Shown: positions 7,815-19,379 of the stretch, piece after piece
Position numbering within the stretch: position 1 is the stretch's first letter
Layout: every line of letters begins with the position of its first letter
From: Spongospora subterranea
Taxonomy: Eukaryota > Endomyxa > Phytomyxea > Plasmodiophorida > Plasmodiophoridae
Direction of reading: 5' to 3'
DNA: 39,214 nucleotides
Assembly: GCA_900404475.1 (NCBI GenBank)
Contig: OUQQ01000111.1
Coordinates: forward strand, 673 to 39,886
Translations under genes and position numbers: made by a program
The notes under the pieces: generated by a model
What the model was told of the DNA's origin: nothing
Seen by the model: the letters and a program-made list of their open reading frames with translations, nothing else
Database searches by the model: none

Positions 7815-10800
7815 ATGCGAAACCTAATTCGAACTGGCGAGTCGATCGCCAAGGTTGATTATGTCCCATATTCTGGCCACATATCAATCGATTCCCCATC
7901 GTCCCATATATATTATGTCGCCATTCACGACGGTCTCCTGCATCTGATCCAGGTCTCCATGGGGGTCGATCAGGTCACGGCCACGCCATTGTCGATGATC
8001 GATGCCGATTCCATCATCATTGCATTAGATTACCTGCCCGAGCTGGAGTCGGTCTGCATCATCACCGGATTTGGCGATATATTCAAGGTCGGAGTCCACT
8101 CCGAACCGGATGTTGTTGAACCGGTTGGGTCAATCGATGGCGGTATCAGTTCGGCCAGTTGGTCACCCGATCACGATCTATGCGTCATCACCACACACAC
8201 ATCACGATTAATCCTGTTATCGCAACAATGGGATCCCATCCTCGAAACCGACATCGACCTGATCGTGTCGTCGTTATCGTGGAAAGCGGACAGCATGACG
8301 TTTGCCGCGATCGGCGAGCGGTTGAGCGATGGGAAGCGCCATATTCAGATCTGGGATCGTTATGGATCACATATAGCCACAACATTAGACTCGGATTTGC
8401 CATTCGACAGTCTGATTGGTCCAATCGCCTTCCGTCCATCTGGCGATATCATCACGGGTCCTGTTGTTCACGATGCTGGATCACAAGGGGTTCAGTGCCA
8501 AATGGTTATATTTGAGGGTGCCAACTGCCTTCGTCATGGCCAATGGACTCTGCCCCATTCACCGGATCACATCACGTCTGTTCAATGGAATGCAGACTCG
8601 TCATTGGTCGCGATCATCTCCAACACCGCCCTTCATATCTACCATCGCGCCAATTACCATTGGTATCTGAAGAGCGAGATCAGGTGTAATCCAAGCGGGT
8701 TCACCTGGGATCCCGAGCTCCCATATCGAGCGATTATGTTCACCGATCATGTCACCATGAGGACGATGGTGTTTGATTGGGATACCTGTATATCCTCATG
8801 CGGTATTGCAGGGGTTATCGTAAGATACTGTCGCCATACCCTCGTCCTCTCTCTTACCTGTGTCTCCGAATTAGGATGGTGATTCGGTGCTGGTTACCCG
8901 CTTCGCTGAGGCTGTTGTCCCTCCTCCCATGTCCCTATTCCGCCTTCAGGCTAATTCGTCCATCTGCTCGATTGCGATTTCATCCTCATCTGGCTCGTTA
9001 GCTGCTCTGCAATCGTGCGGTCGCGTATCGATTTTCGACTCGTTATCGTCTCGTAAGGCTGGCGCCATCATTCCTGCTGATAGGTCTTGGCCCATCGACT
9101 GTACGGGTTCATGGCGCCAGATCGAATGGCTGGGTGACCGTCACCTTGCTGTTCTGTCCAGCGATCATGGTGGCGATTCACTGATCGTCATCCCGATCGA
9201 TGATACTTGCCAAGATCATATATCTATACGATTGGCCTCTCCCTGTTTACGAATAATCTCATACGCTGAGGATTGTATCGCTGCACAACTCCACGACGGT
9301 CGGGTCCTGCGAATGTCGCCGGATCACGATCTCGTTCCTATTGGCGTTCTCCCATCGCCCTGTCCCAGGTTCTGTGTAGCGCCGGGGAACGTTTTAATCG
9401 GCCATGATTCCTATTCCAGACTCTACGTCAATACCGATATCTTATCTCATCAGTGCACGTCGATGTCGTTGTCGAATCCCAAGACTCTATTGTTCACCAC
9501 ATCCGGTCCCCAGCACGTCCTACACACATTGGAGTTGAACCAATCCACCTACAATATCAATTCCACTCACAGCCAGCGTCCTCTCGAACGTGGCGCCATC
9601 ATCATCGCTGTTGTTCCCGATATGGATCGCGTTGTTATCCAGATGTTGCCTCGTGGCTCGCTCGAGACCATATACCCTCGCTCGCTTCTCCTCAAATCTA
9701 TTGCGGTTTCGCTCAAGAACCGGTTGTGGTTGAAAACCTTCACAACCATGCGTCGTCATCGACTGGATTTCAACCTTTTATACGACGCCGGCCCTTCTAT
9801 TTTTTCATTTCACGTTGACGAGTTCGTATCCCAAATCAACAATTCCAACTTTCTAACCGAGTTCCTGTCATCGCTAACTGATATCAATACGCTCGACACC
9901 ATTTACAAAGAGTTCGTCCCATTATCGTGTCAAGATCAGACCGACGACCGCACCGATCTATCGAGTCTTCAGTATCTCGGTGAGTCGTCCAACGTCACCG
10001 TCAGCTCGGTCCAGAGCGCCACAGCTCCGACAGCGACCGGGAAGATGAATCATATTTGCAAACTGGTCGGCGACGCCATTGAGGGTATTCACGATAATGC
10101 CCATCTTGTTCACGCCCGTATCGCCTCATTCCTCAAACAAAATCCAGCACAGCTTGAGGAGGCTCTATGTCTCATCGCCAATCTCGAATCGTCCTCATCC
10201 AGGGCATCTGCCCTGAGGTTTGCCATGGCCGTCGTTGACGTCGATCTGCTGTTCGACGCCGCGCTTGGCACGTACAATTTCGACCTGGTCGAGATGGTTG
10301 GAAAGGTATCGGATCGGGACCCGAAGGAGTATATGCCAATGCTCGACTCCCTTCGGCGACAATCTCCATTAATGCAACGATATTCCATTGATTTGTCGCT
10401 GAAACGCGTCGATAAAGCTCTTCGTCATCTATCCCAAATGACGCCGGTACCTCTGGATCTGTGCCTATCGCTGATCAAGTCCCATCCTGAGCAGTTATTC
10501 CCGATCGCCTTCTCGTTGTTCCCATCTCCCCATATCCCTCTGCTCACCGCCTTTGCCGAATATTGCCCTGCTCACGAAGCCGGCCCTGTTTACGAGGCGG
10601 CCGACCTGCTGGAGCAGGCGCTGCTCTCTTACAAGACATGCGGGCAATGGCGACAAGCCATGAACCTGGCCTTCAGGCTGCGTATCGACACTAGCGATCT
10701 TGCTCGCGATTTGGCCGATTCCCTAGTTTCCACAACCACCAACGCAATGTGCGCCATTGACGGTGCACGATTACTTTCCGATTACTGTAATGATGTCGAT

Positions 10801-11565
10801 GGAGCTGTATCGGTTCTGAGTCGTGCTCATCAATGGGAAGATGCCCTATTATTGGCGAGGTCCAAGGATCGGTCAGATCTTGTTGAGTCTTGTGTCCGAC
10901 CCCGTATGGACAGCGCTTTGCGAACTTGTTCCAAGGACTTGGCCGATGCGGTCAAACGATTCTCGTATTGCTGTTCCCGGATCAAGGTGATAAGACGGGA
11001 TTCGTCGGTGGCGATAGAGACGATCGATGACCGGTTCGACGAGCGAACGCAGACCGAATCGAATCTGTCCGGGTTTACATTGACGTCGAATTGCTCGGTG
11101 GAGAGCTGGGCCAGTAAGCCATGGTCGAATATATCCAGTGTGTCGAAGCGCCCTCCCTCTGTCAAAACCAGGAGAACGCGGGCCGTCAAGATGAGGGAAG
11201 GTGATCCTCGTGAGCCGGCATTCCTAATCAAGCAAATCCAATCGCTCTGTCCGGATGCGGACAAGGTGTCGCAAACCTCCAATCTGCTCAAGGTCCTCGC
11301 TCAGTTTCACGAGTTGGAGAAAGCGCGTTTGCTTCAGCACGAGTTCGGTCATTTCCTCGATATTGTTCTGAGCGAATCCGTTCATATTCCCGAGATCACC
11401 ACTCTTCCTGATAATGTGTATATCAATTGGCGCCTCAAATTCCTCGCTCCGATCGAACGCGTTATCTCGACTGTATCTACTGAATATTCTTTATTAACCA
11501 TTGATGAATCTATTCAAGAACAAGACGAAGACAGTGAACCCGACGTTGGGATTGACCTTTTTTAA
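7815..11565 (+). CDS. ELP1: Elongator complex protein 1 (ELP1/IKAP)
   Basis: Largest scaffold subunit of Elongator, which modifies wobble uridines (cm5/mcm5/ncm5 U34) of cytosolic tRNAs. Two exons, 7815-8819 and 8875-11565, joined across a 55 bp intron (GTAAGA...TTAG), give 1231 residues, slightly short of human (1332) and yeast (1349). The junction restores a recognisable family stretch, GVI-DGDSVLVTRF followed by AVVPPPM. The N-terminal ~700 residues form WD40-type beta-propellers (for example SASWSPDHDLCVITTH, SLSWKADSMTFAAIGE, SVQWNADSSLVAIIS). The second half is helical, with TPR-like ALLSYKTCGQWRQAMNLAF and WEDALLLARSK segments. A basic linker near residue 1100 (KRPPSVKTRRTRAVKMREGD) corresponds to the conserved tRNA-binding basic region. 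The start is the first ATG after the upstream stops. It is the least interrupted large gene here. Confidence 0.93.
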
Positions 11566-12854
11566 ATACACAAATTCATGTAATAATAATATACTCAACA
11601 AACTCCAATTCTTTTTCGCCTGTCGTGTGATCATCGTGTTCCGCAGTCGTTTTCGATTGAATCGGGACTCGTAGGAAAGGTCAAACTTTGCCCAAACTGT
11701 CGCTTTGGAGGAATCCATTATCGGCGAGGCGACTTGATCAGAGCGTGAACGACCGCCTCTGATGGTTAACCCGAGTAAACCCAATCGTCAACGTCATCAC
11801 AGGAGCAGTCCAACAGCGCCTCAAAACGCCACCTGCTCACTTACCTGCTCGCATCCTGGTATTGCTAAACCTGGGGCAATTGTCAATTTCGTAGTGTTGA
11901 ATCCGGTTGTGACCAGGCTCCAGATCGACGTATATTGGCAATATGAAATCGTTTGATCATTTTGCTGCATTGAGGATTGCGGGCGCCACCGTAAACTCGC
12001 TATGTAGCTTGCGCAGCCGGCACCGAAACTTCGTCGTCGGTCCCAACCTTTATCAAGCTCTTGGACATTGGATCAGATTGCGATGATCGGACATGGTGCG
12101 GCAAAGCGATCCTCAAGCTTAAGTGTAGATGGGATATATTCCACTGACTACGTTATTCACTGACCACACCGCCATTGACATATTTTTGAGATTGAGACGG
12201 TGCGATATCTGCCCTCGGTTGGTCAAAACAAGTAACTGCAAGAACAAGAAAAATACAGTTCACCGTTTCACTAGCGGAAACCGTGGTTGGGAATGGCACA
12301 ATGATGGAACACCGATGGCACGGGGATGGAAATCGTAGATTGCAAAGAAAACCTGGTAAGTGTATTGACGCTATTCTAGGCCTGGGTTCACAAGTTGTGT
12401 GTCCGTTTGTGCCGGTGCCATGTAATGGAAGCCTGAGCTCAATCTACAAACTGATGGAAAAATAACCTGACACCCTGATCATCCTACAGGATTCTTTCAT
12501 TGACACGAACGCGTCGTTTGTTCAACGGTATGTGTGTATCGAATAACTGTTGTCCATCAATTCGGTGCGCGAAACGATCTGCTGAAAACTTGATCGAATC
12601 GCATCACGGTTGCGTCATCTGAGAGCAAAACCAGACCGACAGCAGGTGTTCTATTTGATCGGGGTCCGGGCGTTTAGCGGGTCCGTCCGGGCGGCGTCAT
12701 GAACCCCTCCTCTACTGACGGAATGTTCCTGGGTGTAACAGTTGCTCCACAGACCAGACCACACTGACACACAACGGGTCAGAGATTGCGCAGAATTCAT
12801 ATCATTGTATTGGTATTGTATATCTGATTATATACGATTTCGGGGATCGGGATC
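11566..12854. other. Intergenic region ELP1-STI1
   Basis: 1289 bp with no gene I can support. Short open frames (60-96 codons on both strands) have no recognisable motif and no frame-joining intron signals. The right end holds the heat-shock element of STI1. Confidence 0.5.
12720..12729 (+). promoter_or_regulatory. Heat-shock element upstream of STI1
   Basis: GGAATGTTCC, a perfect GAAnnTTC inverted half-site pair, lies 126 bp before the STI1 start codon. It matches the element in front of the HSP20 genes except for one spacer base. STI1/HOP is a classic stress-induced gene, so an HSF site is expected here. Confidence 0.65.
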
Positions 12855-14993
12855 ATGTCATCGAAAGCGCAGCAGTTGAAAGCCGCTGGCAACGCCGCCT
12901 TTGCCGCAGGCAATCATTCGGAGGCGATCAAATGTTTCACTGATTGCATACAAGAGGATCCGTCGGATCATGTTTATTATAGTAATCGGTCGGCGGCGTA
13001 CGCCGCCGTGGGGGATTTCACAGAAGCGATGAACGACGCCGAGTCGTGCGTCAAAATCGCCCCAACTTGGGCAAAAGGATATTCCAGGAAAGGTCTTGCC
13101 CTTTTCAATCTGAAAAAGTTTGAGGAGGCAAAAAAGGTATGCCTCCCTGATAGCTGTTATATTTAATCTTCTTACAGCACTTAGGCATATCAACACGCGC
13201 TTGACTTAGAACCAGATAACGCCGGATTCCAAGAAGGGCTGAGGGATGTTGAAGAGGCAATGAATGCCCCGCCTCCAAACCCTTTTGGAAGCTTGTTCGG
13301 CCCAGATATCTGGATGAAGATTCAACTCAACCCAAGGCTCGCCCCATTCTTGCAAGATCAACAGTTTGTAAACAATGTCAAACTTCTACAGAGCAACCCA
13401 TCTTTGATATCTTCGATGCTGTCTGACCCGAAAATTCAAGTACGTTTTACTTGAATTTCATCGCTTTTTCATTAATGTTTGCTAGATATTGTTTGGAGTT
13501 TTGCTTGGAATGGGAGACCAGGCGTTTTCAGCAGCCGGTGAACAACCTGAAGGTGGCGCCGACAGAGAAGAACCTCCTGTCGAAAAGCCAAAGTCTCAGC
13601 CTGCGCCTGAACCTAAAAAAGTTTGTGGTCCGTTATTTCCTAAATCAATATATTCATTCATGCGTTGAATTCTTAGGAGGAACCGGAAATGTCTGAAGCT
13701 CAGCGTAATGCCATTGCAGAAAAAGAAGCCGGAAATGCTGCTTATAAGAAGAGGGAGTTTGACGCAGCCCTTTCTCATTACGAAAATGCTTTACGTCTTG
13801 ATCCTAAAAACCCCGTTTTGCTGAATAACATAGCTGCTGTTAACATGGAGACATTTTCATATGACGAGGCAATCGCTACTTGTCAAAAATGCGTTGAACT
13901 GTGTCGAGAAGTTGGCGGTTGGTTGATGTTCCAAAAATTGTTTCGTGTTATTTTAACCTTCTTTATCAGGGAGTCTTCCTGTTGCTGCGAAGGCATTTGC
14001 ACGAATGGGAACCGCATATCAGAAGAAAGGCGATTTTTCTAATGCTATTAACTGTTTCGAACGCTCTTTGATTGAGTTTCGCGATCGGACAGTAGACAAG
14101 AAACTCAGAGAAGCGAAAAAGCTCAAAGAGGATGCCGAAAAGGAGTCGTACCTAGATGTAACTTTGTACTTTGATGCATCGATTTGTACTTTGATTGACG
14201 CGCCACGTTTAGGAAGGTAAAGCATTGGAGCACAAGGAGAACGGAAATACCTTGTTCCAAGTAAGCTTGTCAATAATTGCTTTTGATTCGCCTGAGCCTT
14301 TTATTAGGCTGGAAAATGGGTCGATGCTATCAAAGAGTACACAGAATCTATTCAACGAAATCCGAAAGACTGCAAGGTGTATTCTAACCGTGCAGCGGTA
14401 AGCGGTTCTGTCCGATGTTGCCGAATATTGCTGAGGATTTTGCCATGATAGTGTTATACCAAGCTTATGGATTGGGGAAATGCTCTTAACGATGTGAACA
14501 CTGCCATCGCTTTAGATTCGAAATTTGTCAAGGCTTACATCCGTAAAGGAAAAATCGAAACTTTCTTGAAGCAGTATCACAAGGTCTTCCAACCGTCGAC
14601 TAAAAAGTGTTGCTGGCTAACGATTTCCTTACTTAGGCCCGTGAGACTTACCAAGCCGGTCTAGCACTTGATCCTGAATGCTCTGATCTTCATGAAGGCC
14701 TGCAAGAAATTGATATGGCTATCCGTAATGAAAACATGTCTGGGGATATAGATCCAGAACGACAGGCGCGAGCAATGGCGGACCCTGAAGTTCAGAAACT
14801 GTTGCAAGATCCTCAGGTATTTGAAATTGCGAATTTTCCCCAACATCCTTTTTACAGTTTATTGTTCCAGTTGCAAAACGTGTTGACGCAAATCCAAAAC
14901 GACCCAAAACTTGCCCAAAAAGCTTTCAACGATCCTGAAATACGGAAAAAGTTGGAAGTTCTCATTGATGCTGGAGTCCTACGTATCAAGTAA
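12855..14993 (+). CDS. STI1: Stress-induced protein 1 / HOP co-chaperone
   Basis: Adaptor that holds HSP70 and HSP90 together during client transfer, in the cytosol. Ten exons (12855-13136, 13185-13439, 13486-13620, 13677-13917, 13970-14157, 14213-14260, 14308-14397, 14452-14583, 14637-14816, 14871-14993), all introns 46-56 bp, join in frame to 557 residues, the usual length. Order is canonical: TPR1 at about 4-100 ([20 protein letters not shown]), DP1 at about 135-195 ([14 protein letters not shown]), a PEP/K-rich linker, TPR2A from about 235 ([20 protein letters not shown]), TPR2B from about 370 ([13 protein letters not shown], then [19 protein letters not shown]), and DP2 at the end ([20 protein letters not shown]). 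The carboxylate-clamp lysine/asparagine/arginine positions look intact in KGN/YSNRAA-type motifs. The last codons GVLRIK match the family end. Confidence 0.95.
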
Positions 14994-15166
14994 TGCGGTT
15001 TTTAAAAGCGATGAATAAATTCTCATGATAAACTGTTTGGTATTGAGTGATGTGGCCCTACAGTGCAGCTCTGGTAACGGGGCCAGGCCTGTCAGTGGTC
15101 ACCTGGCATATGTAGCGTCACTTCACGTGTCTTCAGAGTTGGAGTACAGTACTCGGTTATAGGTTG

Positions 15167-18100
15167 ATGGGATCGGACATTGATGCGCATATTCAATCGA
15201 TCGTGCAAGAGACATTACGTCATGTTGTGATCAACAGGGACGCACGAACCGACCTGGATTCGGCCCAACTCTTTCGTTCGATACAGGCCTCCAATTCCGA
15301 TAAGGTTGGTGGCAACTGAAGCCGGTTTTGATCGATCTGGTATCGAAAACGCAGTATTAGACTGAAGGGGTAAAACGGGCCTGGAAGAAATTGGTTCACG
15401 ATAGACTTGGGCTGCGATTACAAAATTGTGTGGACGATCTACTTTCTCAATATGGACCTCGTGAAGACATTGCCATTCTGATCTCAAAATCGATAGAAGT
15501 AGTCACTAAAGGTTCCTTTAACTCGATATCTGATCTCGTATAACTAGGAAAGACCTGAATATGTCGAAATTATTTCCGAGTTAAAACGTGAAATTGCGGC
15601 ATCTGTTTCCAGTGAATCATGCTGCTCTTCGGACGGCCTTAGGATTGTCACCTCGTCTGTTGAACACGATATCCCTCGTCAACCAACCCTTGAAGGTAAT
15701 GAAATACTGTCCAATCGTCGACTTTTTTGAATGATGTTTAGGCGAATGGCGGCATCGTCTTGGTGGCGATGAATCAACTGTGTATTCCGAATCCTGTCTC
15801 ACCGATGTTTCATTCTCATCGTTGGCTTCTCAAGACTGTGTCGGCCCTTTAATTGATCAGTTGCGCAATCAATCGTTTAGCGATGCTGAGAGACTTGCTG
15901 CTCTAGAGACCCTGGAATCGGTTCCTGCAACTGAGGTTTTCAGTGCGCCAACTTGGGAATGTTTGCTCTCCATTCCTCTTCACCAAGCCAGGTCTGATTT
16001 GATCTCACGGCTAATGTCTTATTTTGAAAACCTTTTCGACGCTGCGCTCCCCGATATCCAATCTGGCAGTATACTGCTCCATGGTGAGAGTACCACATGT
16101 TCACAAATTCTTATCTAATGTGCCCTTGGGATAGTCGAACAGTATTTGGTCCTGAATATGGAAAAGATTTCGGACAATTGCCGATTTTTATTGCATATGC
16201 TGGAGAAAATAGCGGTGACCTGGGCTTCCATTGAAACGATATCTGATAAAATTCTGGAATGCACCCTCAAATTACTAACTATTGGACTGACGCGAGCAGA
16301 GATGGCAAACCTCGACCCGACTTGGTCATGGATCAGCAAGTATTGCCATGTACCTTGCTCTTTTATGTCCTGACAATATTGTTCGTTGTACTCCAGGTGG
16401 TTGTTCAATGGACAAATTCGCAGCGCGTTGGTCGAAGCTCCGCTATGGTCATCTTTTGTTGAGTCGGTGTTTTCCTGTATGGATGATGCCGTTTCTCACA
16501 CAGATATCAATCTGATGTCTCGTTTACTCTATTATCAGTCAGTTTGCCCTCAACCCATTTGTATATTGCTCACCTGAGTCAGCAGATCCGTTCGCGATCT
16601 GGTGTCATCGTCAACAACGGTGCAGTTTCTGCATCGCCTTGTCGCTAACTGGGATCTGGATTTGTCCTCCACAGAGTTCGCATTACAACCGTTGGTCGTT
16701 CGTGCGCTGTCATCTCCAGTTTTCATGCAGAATTTCTTGGAACTTGGAGAAGGGTTCCGTGAATTTGCAAATGGAATGATGAGACTGGCACTAACAGGTG
16801 GGAAGTTTACTTCCAGCTTAGCAATCCCTGTCGTTGGATGCTTGTTGATTTGGCCAACGTCGTCTTCTATAGTAGTCGAGGCCAGGTTTGTTGAAAAGCT
16901 GATGGACCAGTTATCTAACGTTCATAACGAAACATCGTATGATCTTGCTGCGATGAAATTAATTCGTCTTGTAGCAACAAGTAATCATCTAGTACTGAAT
17001 TGGGAGAATATCAACGTATCCAATGCATTTTCCCGCCTTATCTCGTCATTTCCGAACAGTATTGATGTTAAATCCACCCTGGTTGACATTTGCTTTACCA
17101 GCTCGGGCTGTGTAAAAATTCGGTCTGATCCTGATCTTGTTGATGCAGCATGCAATCAACTATGCCATCAACTCAAATCCCCACTCGAACACATGTTATT
17201 ACATGGGGACAGTCTCCACTGCTTGTTGCGTCATGGGGCTTCCACTGCCTTGCTGGCCAAGCTTCGTGATCTTCATGACGATTACGATGAGGTGTTGCTT
17301 GATTCCCATCGTGAATCGGCGCTCATCATCCCGTTTCTGCGCATTCTGCAGTTTGCTGGGTGGCATTGGGATGCGCTATCTCCAACGATATCTGCTATCT
17401 GTGAAATTACCGGTATTTTGAAAATAGATGTTCATATTCCTATCGAGATTGAAATGATTGGGCTTCGAATTCTCTCCTATATTGTCAAGGATGTCCGCTG
17501 TTCTGAGCTACTAATTCGTACGGTTCCTGAGCTGTATCCGCGTTTGCTCAACAAGACCGAGGTATTTTCCAGTCAAATAAATGTTGCCGATAATTGCGTC
17601 CACGAGATTGTCTCGTGTGGAGAGTTGATCAGGTTCACAGACGATATACAAATTTTGCGCCATGAGATTATCAGCTTCCTCGAAGGTCATATTTGCCATT
17701 TTGTTCCTCCAGACACCTGGCCAACCTCACAACCAATATCTCCGCTTTCTGAGAGATCGTCATTATTAGAGCGACTGTTCATCGCAGAGGGGTCAGATTC
17801 GTTCCCCATCTTCTTGGAACAGTATCTTGACGGTAAACCATTATGGCCCAATTTCTGAAAAACGGCAAACTCAAGGTAATATACTCTAGGATGGACGTCA
17901 AATATCCTCTCGAATTCGGAAGATGCACCGATTATTATCCCCCGACATGAAGGTTTGACCGAGGATCTCTATATATCGCGACTCACGAACCGGTTCTCTG
18001 ATATGATTGCATCTTACAAACCTCCCTTCAACAATAACCATTCTGTATATCTACATCTGTATTTAACTCATTGTTGTGAAAATAGGTCCCTCTCGGTACG

Positions 18101-18828
18101 TGCTCTGGTGATTCTACAATATATTTTGGCTGAATCGAGTCTTTGGCAGATTGCGGACGGCGTTCGATTAGACCACATCGCATTGTCGATTGTGTGGCTA
18201 TGGTACATTGCCGGCTCTGAAAGATTTGATTCACCTAACGATATCTGGGAATATATCATCTGCCCTGCTTATCAAACCTTTACTGCTTGGCGATTACATC
18301 ATGGGTAATACCGTCTATTGCTGTTGAAGTTTTGTTGCTCATCGCGGTGTCAAGGGACCCAATCTCTCACGAACAATTTACTGTTCTCTCGCGTAAATTT
18401 GAGGAAAGTTTGATAGGTTTGGCTCCGGATCTGGTCTATACATTGCGTTCAAGCGATATCGGAATAATTCAGGTTTGAGGGTTTCTTCAGCATCGCCTTT
18501 TGGCTGTTTTCTTCAAATCTGATTTTGCGCCTAGTTGTTGGATCAATGGCTACTCAGAGGTACCATACTTACTAGCAATATATCTGCAGCACTATTAGCA
18601 CTTCATTTGTTCGATGGCGAACACGCACAGACCTGCGATCTGGTCGCGAGGCTGGTTAGGTCTGAAATAATCATTCGGAGGGAAGTTGCGTTGGGAAACC
18701 TGAATAATGAGCGTCTTCTCGGTCTCATTGCGTCAACACCTTGCGACCTAACAGCGGTTTTTACACTAATATCGCGAACTTTTCAAAATATACCCCCAAG
18801 GATACAGACTCGAGTTTCACAAAAATAA
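15167..18828 (+). CDS. BROMI/TBC1D32-like ciliary protein (candidate)
   Basis: Ten exons (15167-15304, 15361-15498, 15548-15695, 15742-16083, 16135-16339, 16397-16537, 16586-17832, 17890-18304, 18355-18472, 18535-18828) joined by 46-62 bp introns give one frame of 1061 residues. The total of 3186 nt is divisible by three, which supports the model. The protein looks like a helical-repeat protein throughout. From recall, the N-terminal third follows vertebrate Broad-minded (TBC1D32, about 1257 residues): ISKSIEERPEYVEIISELKR, then LIDQL...LAALETLESVPATEVF, then DPTWSWISKWLF. In animals BROMI acts with the CCRK kinase and ICK in cilium assembly. I do not see a clear catalytic TBC domain, as in BROMI, where it is degenerate. 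The match is in the N-terminal half only; the rest is assigned by continuity. It lies 173 bp after STI1, same strand. Confidence 0.65.
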
Positions 18829-18969
18829 AAAGTTGCTGGTTATTTGTCGTTGGAGCATTGCGATTGCATTCGGTGGTTCGGGCTGCGGCGCAACCAACAC
18901 ACATGGCCAACGGTTGCGCAAAGTACCAGTAATATGTGTACATACCATAAACAGGCTGCCCTGCAAAGG

Positions 18970-19358
18970 ATGTCGAAGAAATCTTTGGTTTTTGATAAAG
19001 CGATCAGGGAAATTAGAATCCATTTCTGTCAAACGTCGAGTTTATCAGCAGGAATTAGGTTGAGATGTTAATTCTACTCCCTTCTGAGGTTGCGGCTAAT
19101 TCTGCAACAATAGAAAATTCGTGACGGATAACTATTGGGATTTAAAGAAAGCGAATCCTCTGACTTCCATACTGATAAGAGAATCTCAAGGCACCCCGGC
19201 GCGTTTCGTCATTCGTGATGGTTACTATGAGAATTATTGCTGGTCACATTCCCTATTGACTTCGTTATATAGAATATGGTGTCGAGCAAGCAAGTCATGT
19301 ATCGTCCATGTCCCCAGACCAAATCAAGGAGCTTTTTCTGACAGAAACGAAACCATGA
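18970..19358 (+). CDS. NDUFA2: NADH:ubiquinone oxidoreductase subunit NDUFA2 (B8)
   Basis: Accessory subunit of mitochondrial complex I with a thioredoxin-like fold. Each exon is too short to stand out: 18970-19058, 19114-19220 and 19273-19358, with introns of 55 and 52 bp, encoding 93 residues (human 99). The first exon carries AIREIRIHFCQTSSLSAGIR, matching the family's LREIRIHLCQ signature. The second carries FVTDNYWDLKKANPLTSILI then RESQGTPARFVIRD. The third carries EYGVEQASHVSSMSPDQIKE and ends LFLTETKP. The family's second cysteine (in IREC) is replaced by serine (IRES), as happens in many species. No cleavable presequence is apparent, as expected. The gene is convergent with UFL1; the two stop codons are only 21 bp apart. 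Confidence 0.92.
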
Positions 19359-19379
19359 AGAGAATAGAGTTTTATATTA

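Noticed and set aside
10830..11291. 153-codon minus-strand open frame
   Set aside because: It is antisense to the 3' exon of ELP1, whose own frame is clearly conserved; it is a shadow frame.
18287..18354. Apparent continuation of the BROMI-like frame upstream of 18355 (WVIPSIAVEVLLL)
   Set aside because: This is a 50 bp intron (18305-18354) that happens to be open; removing it keeps the preceding exon in phase.
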